From: Guadua angustifolia
Lineage: Eukaryota > Streptophyta > Magnoliopsida > Poales > Poaceae
Length of the DNA stretch: 64,000 bases
Assembly: GCA_036346375.1 (NCBI GenBank)
Contig: CM070517.1
Span: 12,937,161 to 13,001,160 of the forward strand
Direction: 5' to 3'
A model generated the notes under the pieces. It did no database searches, was not told the origin of the DNA, and was given only the letters and a program-made list of their open reading frames with translations. Positions 9,971 through 20,959 of the stretch are shown here, in pieces. Made by a program: the position numbers and the translations under genes. The stretch's first letter is position 1. Every line of letters starts with the position of its first letter.

Positions 9971-12262
9971 TGTAACATCTTGATTTTTGGATCATTTGGA
10001 TTTAATATGGATTCTTTAAGTTTATTGGATTTTTTCGGATTTTTATTTAGCTTTATTAATCATTATTAAATATGGTATATTGTGAAAATTATTTAAATAA
10101 TGAGAAAGTTTTATCAAAAATATTTATTTGAGTTCCAAATTTCTCAATTTTTTTGGAATTTTTACTATTTATTTTGGATTAAACTATTTTAAGAATTATT
10201 TTAAATAAAAAAGCTTTGAATAGTGTTTGGGTGGAAGCTCGTTGGTCTTGCCCAAGTTGACCTGTTGCCATGTAGCTCAAATCGCCACTAGGTCTAGTTT
10301 CTGGAAGACCTAACGCCATCGCCGTTGGATTAGAGATGAATGGTTGAGATTTGTTGGATCTTATGGAAAACATAGATAGTTGTGTCCATTTGATTTCATG
10401 TTCGGTTAAGATTCTGCCACATCTGGCTTATCAGGGTGGTCCATCATGACGTGTGTGTGGTCAGGATTTGAGCCGCGTTGCTATGTTGCTTTGTCCGTTG
10501 GATCGGGACATGTGCCGCATGGTGTTCATCGTCTCCGATGGGAACTCGGACTCTATTGCCGTTATGAACCTAGAGACCTCTGCCGTGTAGAGCATGATCT
10601 TCAAGGCTATTTAAGCATCATACCCTGCCCTGAGAATCCTTATGAGTCGTTGCCCTTTTTGCCCTAGCTAACGTTGCCCAGGAAGCCGTAGTCATAGAGT
10701 TAGAGCTCATCGAAGTTGTTCGTGCACGCCGTCACGGTTTTTGATGAGTTCGTCACCGTCATTGGGTCTCCATCATCACTAGTTGCACCGTCGAGTTCAC
10801 CGCATCAAGATCTACTAGTTTTGCCAGTTAACATCGCCAAAAGTTCATTGAAATGCCGTGCTTGTGGTCTTCATGATCTCCAATGCCGGTGAGACTTTGC
10901 CGCCATAGCCATGTTGCTAGGCTTGAGCATGTGGACTATTCGGTCTATCGCGAGCGATCATGATCTTCCCACGTGTTGCATGCAGGGTTTGTTGTGTGGG
11001 CATGCTGGCGACACCCGTGTGATGTCGAGCGTGCCAACCGAAGCAGTATGCGTCGAGTCCATCATGCACCATGTCTATTCCGTGAACCAAGTCCATGCAT
11101 CGATGACATGCATCAGACTGTGATTGATCTGTTCAGGTGCTAACATCATAAAGGGTTTTTAAATATAGATTTAGTACGGGATATTAATTATTTAATATTT
11201 TGTAATTTTCTTATATAATCAAATTTTTTGAGAGCCCGTTCTTCCTCACATGAGCTCCGATTGAGGCGATTCAAATTTTTAAAAATTTATAAAATTGAGA
11301 TATATTTAATAGTGAATTTTGTTTAATTTTTAGAGTTTTTTGCTTTCTATTTTATTTATTTTGTATTTTCTCTCCTTACATGTAGACGTTGAAGTGCTCG
11401 GAGCGTTCAAGGTGGAATCGTTGAATCAAGATCATGGTCCATAACAGAAATAAGAACTTTTCTAAGAGAAGTTGTACTTTAATCATGTTGAACCTAATTT
11501 TATAAAATTGTATATTGATTTAAATTATTGCATATTATTTTATGAGCACAATTGCTTTCAAATAGTTTGGCATCTAGTTAATATACCCAATTGAATTATA
11601 CCCTGCCTTATCAATTATATGCCATGATTAATTATCACCCCTAGGATGGTTCATAACTAGTTGATTTCTTTTAGAGATCAACATGGGATGGTTAGACCAG
11701 GTTTAGTATGCTTAGCCATACCATGTATAACTCATATCTTTTGGAATGTTGAAATTAATCTTGATTAAAGGAATATGGAACATATTTATGGAATTAGTGT
11801 ATCAGGTGTTGTCACACAATGATGTTGAGTTGTAGTGATGGGGTTGTCATACAACGTTGTTGACTTGTTGATGACACATGGTGCATAGAAATCAATTGGG
11901 GTGGTAATCATTTAGATTAGGGCAAGTGGCAAATGGCAGTGTGCTAAGGTGGGCCAGTATAATAGAGGGTTTGTGGAAGTTTTGCCTCGATCATCTTAAG
12001 TACTTAACCTTACAAGCCTTTGAACTGAGTCAAACATACAACCACATGCCTAGAATGGGACAGACCTAGTTGATTAATTTGCAATGTTTTATCTTTAGTA
12101 CTACTAGTGGTGGTGTGAGTCCTAGTTATACGGATCAAATCACACAGTGCAAGAGGGAGGCCCTGTTGTGTTGGTATAATTCTTTAGTGCTGAAATCTTA
12201 GCGGGTAGTACTGGGTTAAGACAGCTTTGTAAAGGCTTTATCATGTTCTTTCTGTGGCACAC
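9971..12262 (+). mobile_element. Gypsy (Tekay-like) LTR fragment
   Basis: It starts TGTAACATCTTGATTTTTGG at 9971, like the other Tekay-type LTRs here (TGTAACATCC at 36680 and 57052). The stretch 11384-12262 aligns with 22676-23560: GTAGACGTTGAAGTG, then a TTGTACTTTAATCATGTTGAACC-like region and a GGTGTTGTCACACAATGATGTTG-like block. The LTR breaks off at 12262, before the conserved CTCTGCAGAGTGT core of this family. Small open frames inside (10446-10667, 10911-11123) look like chance. Confidence 0.6.
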
Positions 12263-12618
12263 CTGTAACGACCCTCATTTTTGCATAAAATGCTAAAATG
12301 AGAATCTATGTGCATACAATATTTGTCCCATGATCAGTGGCTAGTACGCACATTTACAACAATTGATATCACATCCATACTCATTATTACATATGATAAT
12401 GGTAATTTATATAATAAAGTCTTACAATCAGGGCATATTGCAGCAAAAAGAAGCAAAGTCTTGTAGTGTGCCCATCCAACTCTCAGGCAACTAACAAGGC
12501 ATAATTGTTAGAAAGATCGCTTCATTGAAGTTCTTGTATCCTTCGATGAAATGTAACCTTCGGAGCCTCATTTTCTTTTCCATCTAAAACAATAAATTAA
12601 GAAAGGTTGAGTACTTTG
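12263..12618 (-). repeat. LTR terminal segment, inverted copy of 22310-22675
   Basis: TGTAACGACCCTCATTTTTG at 12263 and the next 350 bp match the reverse complement of 22310-22675, including GCAAAGTCTTGTAGTGTGCC and GGCATAA. In the right copy the segment ends an LTR-like block (TCATTACA at 22675), so this is the same LTR end in minus orientation. No primer site adjoins it. It marks a break in the LTR that starts at 9971. Confidence 0.65.
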
Positions 12619-13520
12619 AATTTTTTAAATAATATATATATTTTAAAAATTACAGAAAAAATATGCCAAAAAAAATTACAGAAATACCCACTTGTCGCAC
12701 TTCCAAAATGCGACACGTCTTGGTCGCAAATTGGAAATGCGACAAAGGTATGCCACAATTTAGAATTGTGACAGAGATGCTGTCGCTATTCCAAATTACG
12801 ACAGAGACTTAGTCGCAGTTTCTTCTATTGTAAATTGGAATAGTGACTTAAATAAATTGATTTGTTAATAATTCATTTATTTAGAAATTGCAAAAATAAA
12901 TTTAATCCTTGATAAATATTACGAGGGATTAGATGTATAATGCTTCTGAGACGAGGGCAATTGGCTGTATATTATTTTTCTTTTGCGATCTTTCTAACAA
13001 AAGAGAGTCACCAAAATGAGTTTCTCAACCACGAAAAACGAGAAATCAATTACTCTTTGACTTACGGCAAAGAACTAGGACTATCCTCACCCGGGGTTAT
13101 GAATCCTCCGGTGCGGGCTCTCAACTGCCACACCGACCAACACAGCTACACGATAAGGCCGAAATCCCTTCGGCACAAGGAGTCCCATCGGACCCCACTA
13201 AGAAATCTACCACTTCAAAAGCATAGCGGTAAATACTACCATAGCCTTATCAAACTAACAAATAACATAATCACAAGTATCAACAAAGCAGCAAAACAAA
13301 AATAACCATTGTAACACAATGCAACGATACCCCATCCCTTCCTACTGTGCATCAGAGTGTGTCAAGTTTTAAATTATTTAACCATTCTACATCAGTTTTA
13401 AGGTTATTGCCCTAGGGCCACATTTTAAAAGTTCAACCTAAACCATGTTTCTACCTTCACACAACAAAATTTTAATTCATTCTAGAATTACTCACTACAT
13501 TCAAACACCACGGACCTGAA
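12619..13520. other. Unassigned region with CACTA-like subterminal repeats
   Basis: At about 12690-12835 short inverted units (GTCGCAAATTGGAAATGCGAC, AATGCGACA, GTCGCAGTTT) recur about six times, the arrangement found near CACTA or similar DNA-transposon ends. A possible terminus CACTTGTCGC lies at 12690. From 12940 to 13305 a 121-residue frame is open on the plus strand but resembles nothing known. The later part resembles the LTR style of 14580-14800. Confidence 0.35.
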
Positions 13521-13808
13521 GCCCACTCTGATACCAACTGTAACACCCTGACGCCAGGCACGCCACGATGCTACCAACCCTCTGAACTATATAAAAAAAC
13601 GGCTTAAAACTAAGCCACCGAAATTTACAAAATTTCGGCATGACCTCTCTAGAAGGTAGGACATCCACTCAGCAGACAGAAAACAACTGCAGTTATGAGA
13701 TATCATTCTAGCAGGTCCTTAGCTAACCAATCACACATCCAATAGCAATTAATAACTCCACCACAACGAACAACACATTACAACTGAATTATTTACATCC
13801 ATACTTAA
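13521..13808 (-). mobile_element. Reversed primer site and start of a minus-strand gypsy LTR end
   Basis: Plus-strand CTCTGATACCAAC at about 13526-13538 is the complement of GTTGGTATCAGAG, a Met-tRNA primer site. It abuts TGTAACACCCTGACGCC at 13539, so a minus-strand element has its 5' LTR end here. At 13809 a closely similar TGTAACACCCTGACACC restarts, indicating either insertion of a related LTR or a tandem LTR junction. Confidence 0.5.
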
Positions 13809-16454
13809 TGTAACACCCTGACACCTAGTATGCCCAGAATGTCACCACAGAAGATAAAACAACAACCAAATTTCATCTTTAAAGGTAAAATTATAGAAAC
13901 TTCACTAATGATTTTAACAATATTCCGGCAGCATATTCTCTGTTTTTCCATGGCTTTAAACATCAACAATAATAGCATAACAAGATAGCACAATGGGAGA
14001 CAGCAATAACATGACAATCATCAAATCTATGGAAGGAGCATGGCATTGTTTAAAATGTGTGATGCTAAGTGATGACGTGATTCTAGCTCCCTTTCCCCAA
14101 GCCGGATTCAAGGTACCTAAAAAAAAGACATTAAACAACAAGCGTGAGTTCATCACTCAGCAAAGTGCATTGCAATGGAACAAAATAATAACAATCCACA
14201 TACATACGTCATGCCGGTCAACAACCATGGAAACAATCCATGAAGACGTTCTCATTCACAAGCTCATATACTTCCTCAGTCACATTCTCATTTATGCAAT
14301 GCAATGCATCATGATAACACTCCACATACATACGTCATGCCGGTCACCAACCATGGAAACAATCCATGAAGACGTTTTCATTCACATGCTCATATACTTC
14401 CTCAGTCACATTCTCATTTATGCAATGCAATGCATCATGATAACACTCCACATACATACGTCATGCCAGTCACCAACCATGGAAACAATCCATGAAGACA
14501 TTCTCATTCACATGCTCATATACTTCCTCAGTCACATTCTCATTTATGCAATGCAATGCAATGCATCATGCCTCTTTACTTAGCACATACCGGTATTGCC
14601 GAGCACCAACCGTCGATGCGTGCCCTCAAACCCAACCATCCCATGGAAGGGGCCTGTCGAAATAGGACTTGCCCGGTACCCAGTAGCGGGTCCTGCGCTT
14701 AACACCAATCCCATCCACGCTAGTGGATGGGACTACGAGGTAGGAACTCTGAGCACTCCGGATTAGTCATATATTCCATATGACTTTCTCACCGACCTGA
14801 CTCAATGCACTTTTCATGAATGCACTTATGCAAATGCCATTCCCAACAGTCTTATGCATATTCTCCCCATTTATATCTTTATGATCACAATTATCTTCTA
14901 TAGTCTTATAAATACCATATTCGCAAACTATGGCCACAAACAAGCCTTTCCCATGATTTCAACATCCATATTAGCCAAACCATACTAGTGAACATCATCA
15001 AGGTATAATCACATCACATGCAAGATCAAACATGGTAATATCAATGTAACACATGGATAACTGTAGTATTGCGAAACATAATGGCCTCCCTAAGCCCTAA
15101 CCACTACAATACATTTGCCTTCAACCTCGTAAGCCTGAGTGGCGAGAAGTTGATGGCACTCCCGGGGTCACACCACCTGCACATAGGCATAATCCTCTCA
15201 AAATCATGCCGACCAAATAACTACAAAACTCAGTACAACCACGATTCTACATGTCCCTCCGAAAGCCTGAAAACCAGAAATCTGTCCAACGGGACAGCAG
15301 ACTTCCAACAAGCATAACTTGAGTTTAACAACTCCAAATAAAATAAACGAGTACATTTTCTCGAACGACAGGAAATTTACCATCTTTTTCTAGGTATACG
15401 AAAAGCATGATTCGGCCTCTAAGTTCCTCTAATCTGCAGTTGAACACAGACTGCTCCAATCGCGACACAGTTTGGACAGCGCTCGGCAAAATGGCCATAA
15501 CTTTTAAACGGCTGAACGGAATTTAGTGATTTTGGTCTTCATTGAAAGGTAATTCAATTATCTACAACTTTCGCAATAGCCAGACCCCCAGGAAACGATT
15601 TCAGAATTTTAAAAAAGCAGTCCAAACAGAGGGACAGAATTAGACTCAAGCAGAAATCTCCAAAAACACTCTAGACTCTAAATCCCTCAACTAAAAGCAT
15701 CTCAAAAACAAGGATCCTAGCTGGGCATTTGATCAAAGACCTTACATGCAAGCAATAAAATCCCCCAAAAATCCTAGGGTTTTACCTCAAATCTTTCTCA
15801 TGGAGGAAGGAGGGAGGTGGAGGAGCCGAGGCAAGGCTGACTTGAGGGCTCGCTGTCGGCCGGAGGTAGGCTTTCCGCTGGCCAGAGGGAGGCTCGCCGG
15901 AGTTGCTGCTGCTGGAGCTGCTTCTTCGGCAAGGGGGAGGAGGAGGAAAGGGCGTCGGCCAAGAGGGAGTCCAGGGAGCTCACCGGCTAGGGGGAGGCTC
16001 ACGGCTGCACCAGCCGGGAGGAGAGTAAGGCGGCACGGCTGGGAGGGAGACTGGAGGCACAGGAGTCGACAGGGCTGGAGGCGCAGGAGTCGGCCAGGAC
16101 TGGAAAAAGAAGACTGCCTCCAAGGTTTTTCAACCACACATTTGAAGAAAGAGAGAGAGAGAGGTTAGGTGAGGGAGGGAAAAATCCTAAAAAACCCTCC
16201 AAAACCAAAGTCCAACTTTTAACCATTAGCGCGAACCAAATAATTTAATTCTTGGCGCGAAATGACAATTGTCAGGATAGACAACTTGCCGCAAAACTAT
16301 ACGGCTCGGAGAAAACAACCATTCCGATAAGTTTTCACGAAAAAACCCAAAACCTTTAATAGAATTAATAACCGCGCGACGGCTGAACCTTGAATCAAAA
16401 AGGTGGAAAACAAATCTGGCGAAAACCCAGGCAAAGAAGATTTGCAGTATTACA
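13809..16454. mobile_element. Gypsy LTR, 2.6 kb
   Basis: It starts TGTAACACCCTGACACC and ends GCAGTATTACA, giving TG...CA borders and 2646 bp. The right third matches 4100-5187. It contains three 126-bp tandem repeats (14196-14573), a GC-rich tract (15800-16130) with spurious frames on both strands, and a GAGAGAGAGAGAG tract near 16150. It interrupts or abuts a second LTR whose last 43 bp follow at 16455. By analogy with the reversed primer site at 13526 it is probably a minus-strand LTR, possibly solo. I found no clear 5-bp duplication. Confidence 0.6.
14196..14573 (+). repeat. Three tandem 126-bp repeats
   Basis: Units begin CCACATACATACGTCATGCC at 14196, 14322 and 14448, spaced exactly 126 bp, and are about 95% alike. 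Because 126 is a multiple of three, the repeats keep a frame open (13993-14583), which is a by-product and not evidence of a protein. They are internal to the LTR at 13809-16454. Confidence 0.85.
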
Positions 16455-16514
16455 GGTATACACAGAGGGTCTGGGTTTGCAAATTTGGGTCCCAACAGAG
16501 ATAGTATTGGAGCC
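16455..16514 (+). mobile_element. LTR tail and primer site of a plus-strand chromovirus
   Basis: GGTATACACAGAGGGTCTGG to GGGTCCCAACA (16455-16497) matches the last bases of the Tekay LTR at 51880-51911. TAGTATTGGAGCC (16502-16514) follows, a decayed version of the TGGTATCAGAGCC primer site. This is therefore the inner end of a 5' LTR whose main body has been separated from it. Confidence 0.65.
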
Positions 16515-16704
16515 ATACTGACTGTAAGTCTTGGCCCTAGATTGTTCGGTTGTCTCTTAGATGTGTCCAAAATTATTTTCTAAGGGAAAAATTTAAATTT
16601 GGCTAATAAGAAGCTCTTGACTCTTCTCATTCTTCTATTCCTGTCCTTTACTAAATTTTTATTTTCTTTCTACTAATTCAAGTGGAGATAATTTCTTTTA
16701 TTAG

Positions 16705-17436
16705 ATGAGGGTGGCTCAAACTTATGGTGAGCACAAAGGTGGCTATGCTGCTGAATTATGGAAGGTTTTACAAGTTCTTGGAGGCTTTGTTTGACTGCTA
16801 TACAAAGGGAACTGCTGGGTTGTTAATGATGTGGAGTGAGATCTAATTTGCAAGATCCTTATCTACACTTGAGATGATGAGAAGGCCAACAAACCAATCA
16901 ACATTACGGTTAAAAGAGCTACATTTAAGATTGAGATCCAAGTGTCTTCATGTCTTACCCTACGACTGATTTGATAGGATTATGCCCATGAGTTGGTGGA
17001 TACCGTGTTTAGGCTACAACCATCTAGGCATGCTTCTCAATGCTAGAAGGTTGAAAAAGAAGAAGATGCCACTGTAGTGCACTTGGCAAAGTTCGATGCT
17101 GCTCAAGAAGATCACATAAAGGATACAACTCGAGAACTGAAGCAAGTGTATGAAGCCTTGAGGGTTGCCGAAGGAGAACTTCGTGTGTCGTGCATCACAA
17201 CGACTGAGAAAATTATGGAGTTGGAGGAAGCCCTATATGGTGATGGTGACCAAGACGAGCAAGAGCAAGATGAGGAAGAAGACTTCGAGGAGCTTGAGAT
17301 GGAGCCAGAGGAGAATGATGTGCAAGTGGACTTTGAGGTGCTAGTTGCTGGACATCAAGATCATTTTGCACACATGCCAGCCCACCCACCAGTGTATGCA
17401 TTAGGAAAGGCCCAGCCTGGGTGGTTGGATAAGTGA
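16705..17436 (+). pseudogene. Pre-gag acidic coiled-coil ORF of a chromovirus (copy 1)
   Basis: From ATG 16705 the frame reads YGEHKGGYAAELWKVLQVLGG. After several stops it reads PINITVKR and DYAHELVDTVF, then runs open from 17077 to 17436. This last part has a predicted helix rich in Glu/Lys (LKQVYEALRVAEGELR, KIMELEEALYG), a long acidic run (residues about 65-95 of the open part) and the end PGWLDK. The ORF sits between the primer site and the gag start at 17723. A homologous ORF occupies the same place at 24515-25238. I do not know its function; a dispensable accessory or regulatory protein of the element is possible. Stops in the first half make it a pseudogene. Confidence 0.6.
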
Positions 17437-17722
17437 TAGAGTTATCTAGTAGTTGAGACTATAATTTTGAGTCACGTCTATTTAAATTAGATAGTTTCAT
17501 CCTCGTAGACGTTAGTTGGTGTGCTTAGGTTGATTTGATTCTTATGGTTGCTTAATGTGCAGTATGTATGGTATGGTTTTTAGGCTTTTGTAAGCAACCA
17601 TACCAAGTTATTAGTAAAGTTTGATTAATTTGTTGTGTTAAACCTATTTCTCCTCTAGTAGGATTCTTGTATCATGTGTATGCCATTTTCCTCTCCCCTA
17701 ACCCTATGAAGCAATTAAGCAG

Positions 17723-17860
17723 ATGGTGCATACTCATGGAAACAATAGAGGTAATAGAAGTAGAAGCCGATCTGATGACAATCCGAATCATGTAGCATTT
17801 TCTCAACTGTCACTACCAATAGATATGAAAAAATCGGGAGCTTTTCTTGCTACTCATATT
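17723..17860 (+). pseudogene. Gag N-terminal fragment
   Basis: ATG 17723 opens MVHTHGNNRGNRSRSRS and continues to SGAFLATH, the counterpart of ISNFGAFLVAQTQ in the related gag at 25531. Homology stops at about 17860, where AT-rich repeats start, so the rest of gag-pol is lost. Confidence 0.55.
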
Positions 17861-17863
17861 TTT

Positions 17864-19968
17864 AGAATGGATTAGAAGTTGGTTTCATCAAATTTGGAGC
17901 TTGTTTGCATAAGTTTAAAATTTTAAAGGTGTTGCTAGTTATTTTAAATAGGAACTTATTTCATATTGGACCCAAATTTAAGTTTTGTTATAGAATAGAG
18001 GGTTCATGAGTATATAAGATTTTAGAAACTGATTCCACTAAATTTGGAGTTTATTTGGTATAGCTACAATTATTTGAATTTTGAATGGGTTGATAATTAT
18101 CCTGAATAGAAGTTCAATTCAAACTGAGACCAAATTTAATATTTTTTGCTAGAATGGAAGTTAATGTTTTAGATGAATTTATGAGTAAGTGTCACTAAAT
18201 TTTTGTTTCATTTATAAAAGTTATAACCACTCCAAATTTGAATGTGCTTAGGATTCATTTCATTCAAAATCTTAAATTTGAATTGATGTCAAATTTCTAA
18301 TATTTTGGCAGAATTAGAAAGTTCATGATTTTAGAAAAATTTAGATACTGGTTTGACTAAAAATTTAGGAAAGCGTGGAGAAATGATCTAAAGAGGTCAA
18401 GAAGTCAATTTTGGTACCTTGATGTGCTAGGGAGTGGTTGAGGGAGCTTAGCACCGTTGGTTGGAGTTGAGGTAGAAGGGAGCAGCTATGACGTCTCCTA
18501 GGACCCATAGGGCTACAATCACGGCAAGGGGCTAGTTCAGAGAGCCAAGAGGGAGCTCTAGACAAAACTAATTGAAGAATCACCCCTGGATGGCTCAATT
18601 GAGTTTGTGGACCTTAAAAGCTCTTCTACAACAATGGGGCCCTATCGAGGCAATTGGCACTAGGGTTGGGGTAGAGGGGCTCAAGAATAGTGCAGGGAGG
18701 CTGAGGGTTGCTTCCACATGATTTATATAGCTGTGGGGGAGGAGGCGTTCAGCACTCACCCTATAGACATGGTGTTTTAGCTAGGAAGAAGATGACAACA
18801 ATGTGAATCCTGGCCTTTCCAGTAGTTAGTCAGGGCAAAAGAAGTGCCAGGGCCATAAAGGTGATGTGATCGCTCGGTGGAAGGTTGGCGCAAGGCACAG
18901 TGGGCAGGCAGTGGTTAGCAGGCTCGACAACTTGCGTCACAAGTTTATGGTGCTCGGCTCCTTTCTCAAGCCACGACAGGGAAGGGGGGATTTGGTAGCT
19001 ACCATGGCAGGAGGGAGGGGTGATGCGGGGCACGAGCCAGGCGCAAGTGTGGCTGACAAGCAGACCTCAGATCCAGTTGGCAGAGAGGAGGGAGAAGAGA
19101 GGTGGCTAGCAAGTGGGTATAGAGGGCAACCGGTCCTATACATAGAGACAAGGGAAGTCCAGAAAGGAAAGCGCCATTCCATGCTTTACGCTTTCACATT
19201 GAGGAAGTGGGTTTTCAAAGAAGGTGTTTTCCATATTTGGCTTTTTTATATTTCTTATTTAAGGCTTTAAATTAAAATAGTTTATTTTGAATATTGGTTG
19301 GACCAGCAAATGAAGTTTAAAATTTCTAAAAAAATTAGCATGCAGTGCAGGAGTAATTCCAAAGCTTCCAAGAAAAATTCAGAGCAAGATCAAGTTTATG
19401 GATTTTTATACAAATTTGACAATGCTACTGTCCTAGTGAAAAATTACAATTTTTGATTTTTTTAGGCATCAAATGAATTGAAATTTTTTTGAAACTTTTT
19501 GGAGGTGATTTGGAGATTATTTAAGATTTATATATATTTTTAAAAACTTTTTATGTTTCAAAACTGAAGTTTAAAATTCAAAAGCCTTACTAGGTTATTT
19601 AAAAAGCATTTTGTTGTTTGTAAAAATTCCAAATAAATGCTGAAAATGCAAATTATGTCCAAATTTGATTCATATACATGCATTCCACTTTTTATAAACT
19701 TTGAGATGTTATAACAAATTCAAATACTTTTGTTGAAATAGAAAGTTTATGATTTTAGAAAAATTAGAAATTGGTTTCACATAATTTGGAGTTCATTTGC
19801 AAAAGTATGAGCATTTGAATTTTAATTAACTGAAAATAACCTAAAATAGAAAAGTGTTGATGTTAGAAACATATTTTGGTGACTTTACACTTTCGAATAG
19901 AGAGAGCACACTTTCCATAGAACTGAAAGCATATTTCTCGTTTCTCTAGATTTTTGAATAAATTATAG
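17864..19968. repeat. AT-rich region with diverged ~130-160 bp repeats
   Basis: Units led by AGAATNGAA/AGAATTAGAAAG, followed about 40 bp later by GNTTNNACTAAATTTGGAGTT, occur at 17864, 17992, 18151, 18310 and again near 19735. Spacing is 128, 159 and 159 bp for the first four. A GC-richer island at 18370-19190, with a possible TATA (GATTTATATAGC near 18720), separates the last. Frames such as 18866-19270 are unsupported. The structure suggests an LTR or other non-coding part of a retroelement, class undetermined. Confidence 0.45.
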
Positions 19969-19969
19969 A

Positions 19970-20285
19970 CACTACTGTAGAAAAGTTCATCACAAATGGT
20001 TTGAAAACATCATCACAGATGGTTTTTAGAACCACCAGTAATCATGTGTTAGTGATGTTATGCAATATCACAGACGGTTTCCAAACTGTTTGTGATATAC
20101 GACTTCACATACTATTTTTAATTAGGACCGTATATGATATAGTAACATTACAGACGATTCTAATTAGAAACTGTCTATGATGTGATGATACGGTATTATA
20201 GACGGTTTCAGTTTGAAAACATATATGATATTGTAACATCATAGACAATTTCTATTTAGAACCGTCTGCGATAAGTTTTCCTACA
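19970..20285 (+). mobile_element. CACTA 5' terminus with subterminal repeats
   Basis: CACTACTGTAG at 19970 is a CACTA-type terminus. It is followed by at least seven related units of the form ATCACAGACGGTTT or its complement AACCGTCTGTGATA, mostly as inverted pairs. The matching 3' end was not found, so the element is truncated or highly decayed. Confidence 0.6.
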
Positions 20286-20959
20286 AATGGACTATTTTCT
20301 GTTTATTGGCTAGCGTCAAGAAATGCTAGCCATGCCCTCTAGAAAAAGTAAATTATAGATTATCTCAAGCTTTACATCTATTTCAGCAATCAACTTAGAT
20401 TACATCACAAAGTAGATTATGTATAGATTACTGCACAGCACATCCATTTCAGAAATGAACTCATATATATTAACCAATGGAACTCAATATTATTAACCAA
20501 TTAATTGATGCACAACTATAATTCACAAATTCACAGTACAAGTTTGACAAAATAACCCAAGTGGTAATTCAGAGAAGCACAACTCCTGAAGTTAGGAAGA
20601 GTGGAGCTTGCCTTCTGGATTTAAGATATGACTGAGTAAGAAGAAACAAAGCTGTCCTCAAATTTGCATCAAATCAGTCTCTACCAATGAAGTTATAGCC
20701 TCATTGGTCTTTTTGTATTGAAGAGGAGTTGCATGTTGTGGCAAACGTAAAATGTACATCGGTTATTTCCCTTTCCCTACTGGTGGCACTGTAAATATAG
20801 AATTGATTAGTTCTAGAGTCATTATTATGGTGTTTGATATAAGATTATTGTATAGCTGATACCAAAAACTTAAAATCATACTCCAGCTTCACTCTGTCTG
20901 TGCCAGAAGGCCCTCCACAAGCTTTATTTCATTTTTTATCCGTCTTCTTTTCCCCTTAT
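20286..20959. other. Unassigned AT-rich region
   Basis: No open frame of note, no RNA gene and no clear repeat. It could be the interior of the CACTA element that begins at 19970. Confidence 0.35.

Noticed and set aside
12940..13305. 121-residue frame considered as a small gene
   Set aside because: No similarity I recognise, low complexity, surrounded by LTR-like sequence.
14196..14573. Direct repeats considered as a CRISPR array
   Set aside because: Units are 126 bp with no variable spacers and lie inside a plant LTR; this is a simple tandem triplication.
13993..14583. 196-residue frame
   Set aside because: Open only because the 126-bp repeat is a multiple of three; no domain and within an LTR.
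15746..16226. Overlapping 116-140 residue frames
   Set aside because: Shadow frames of a GGAGG/GCCGG-rich LTR tract shared with 4445-4867, where different frames are open.
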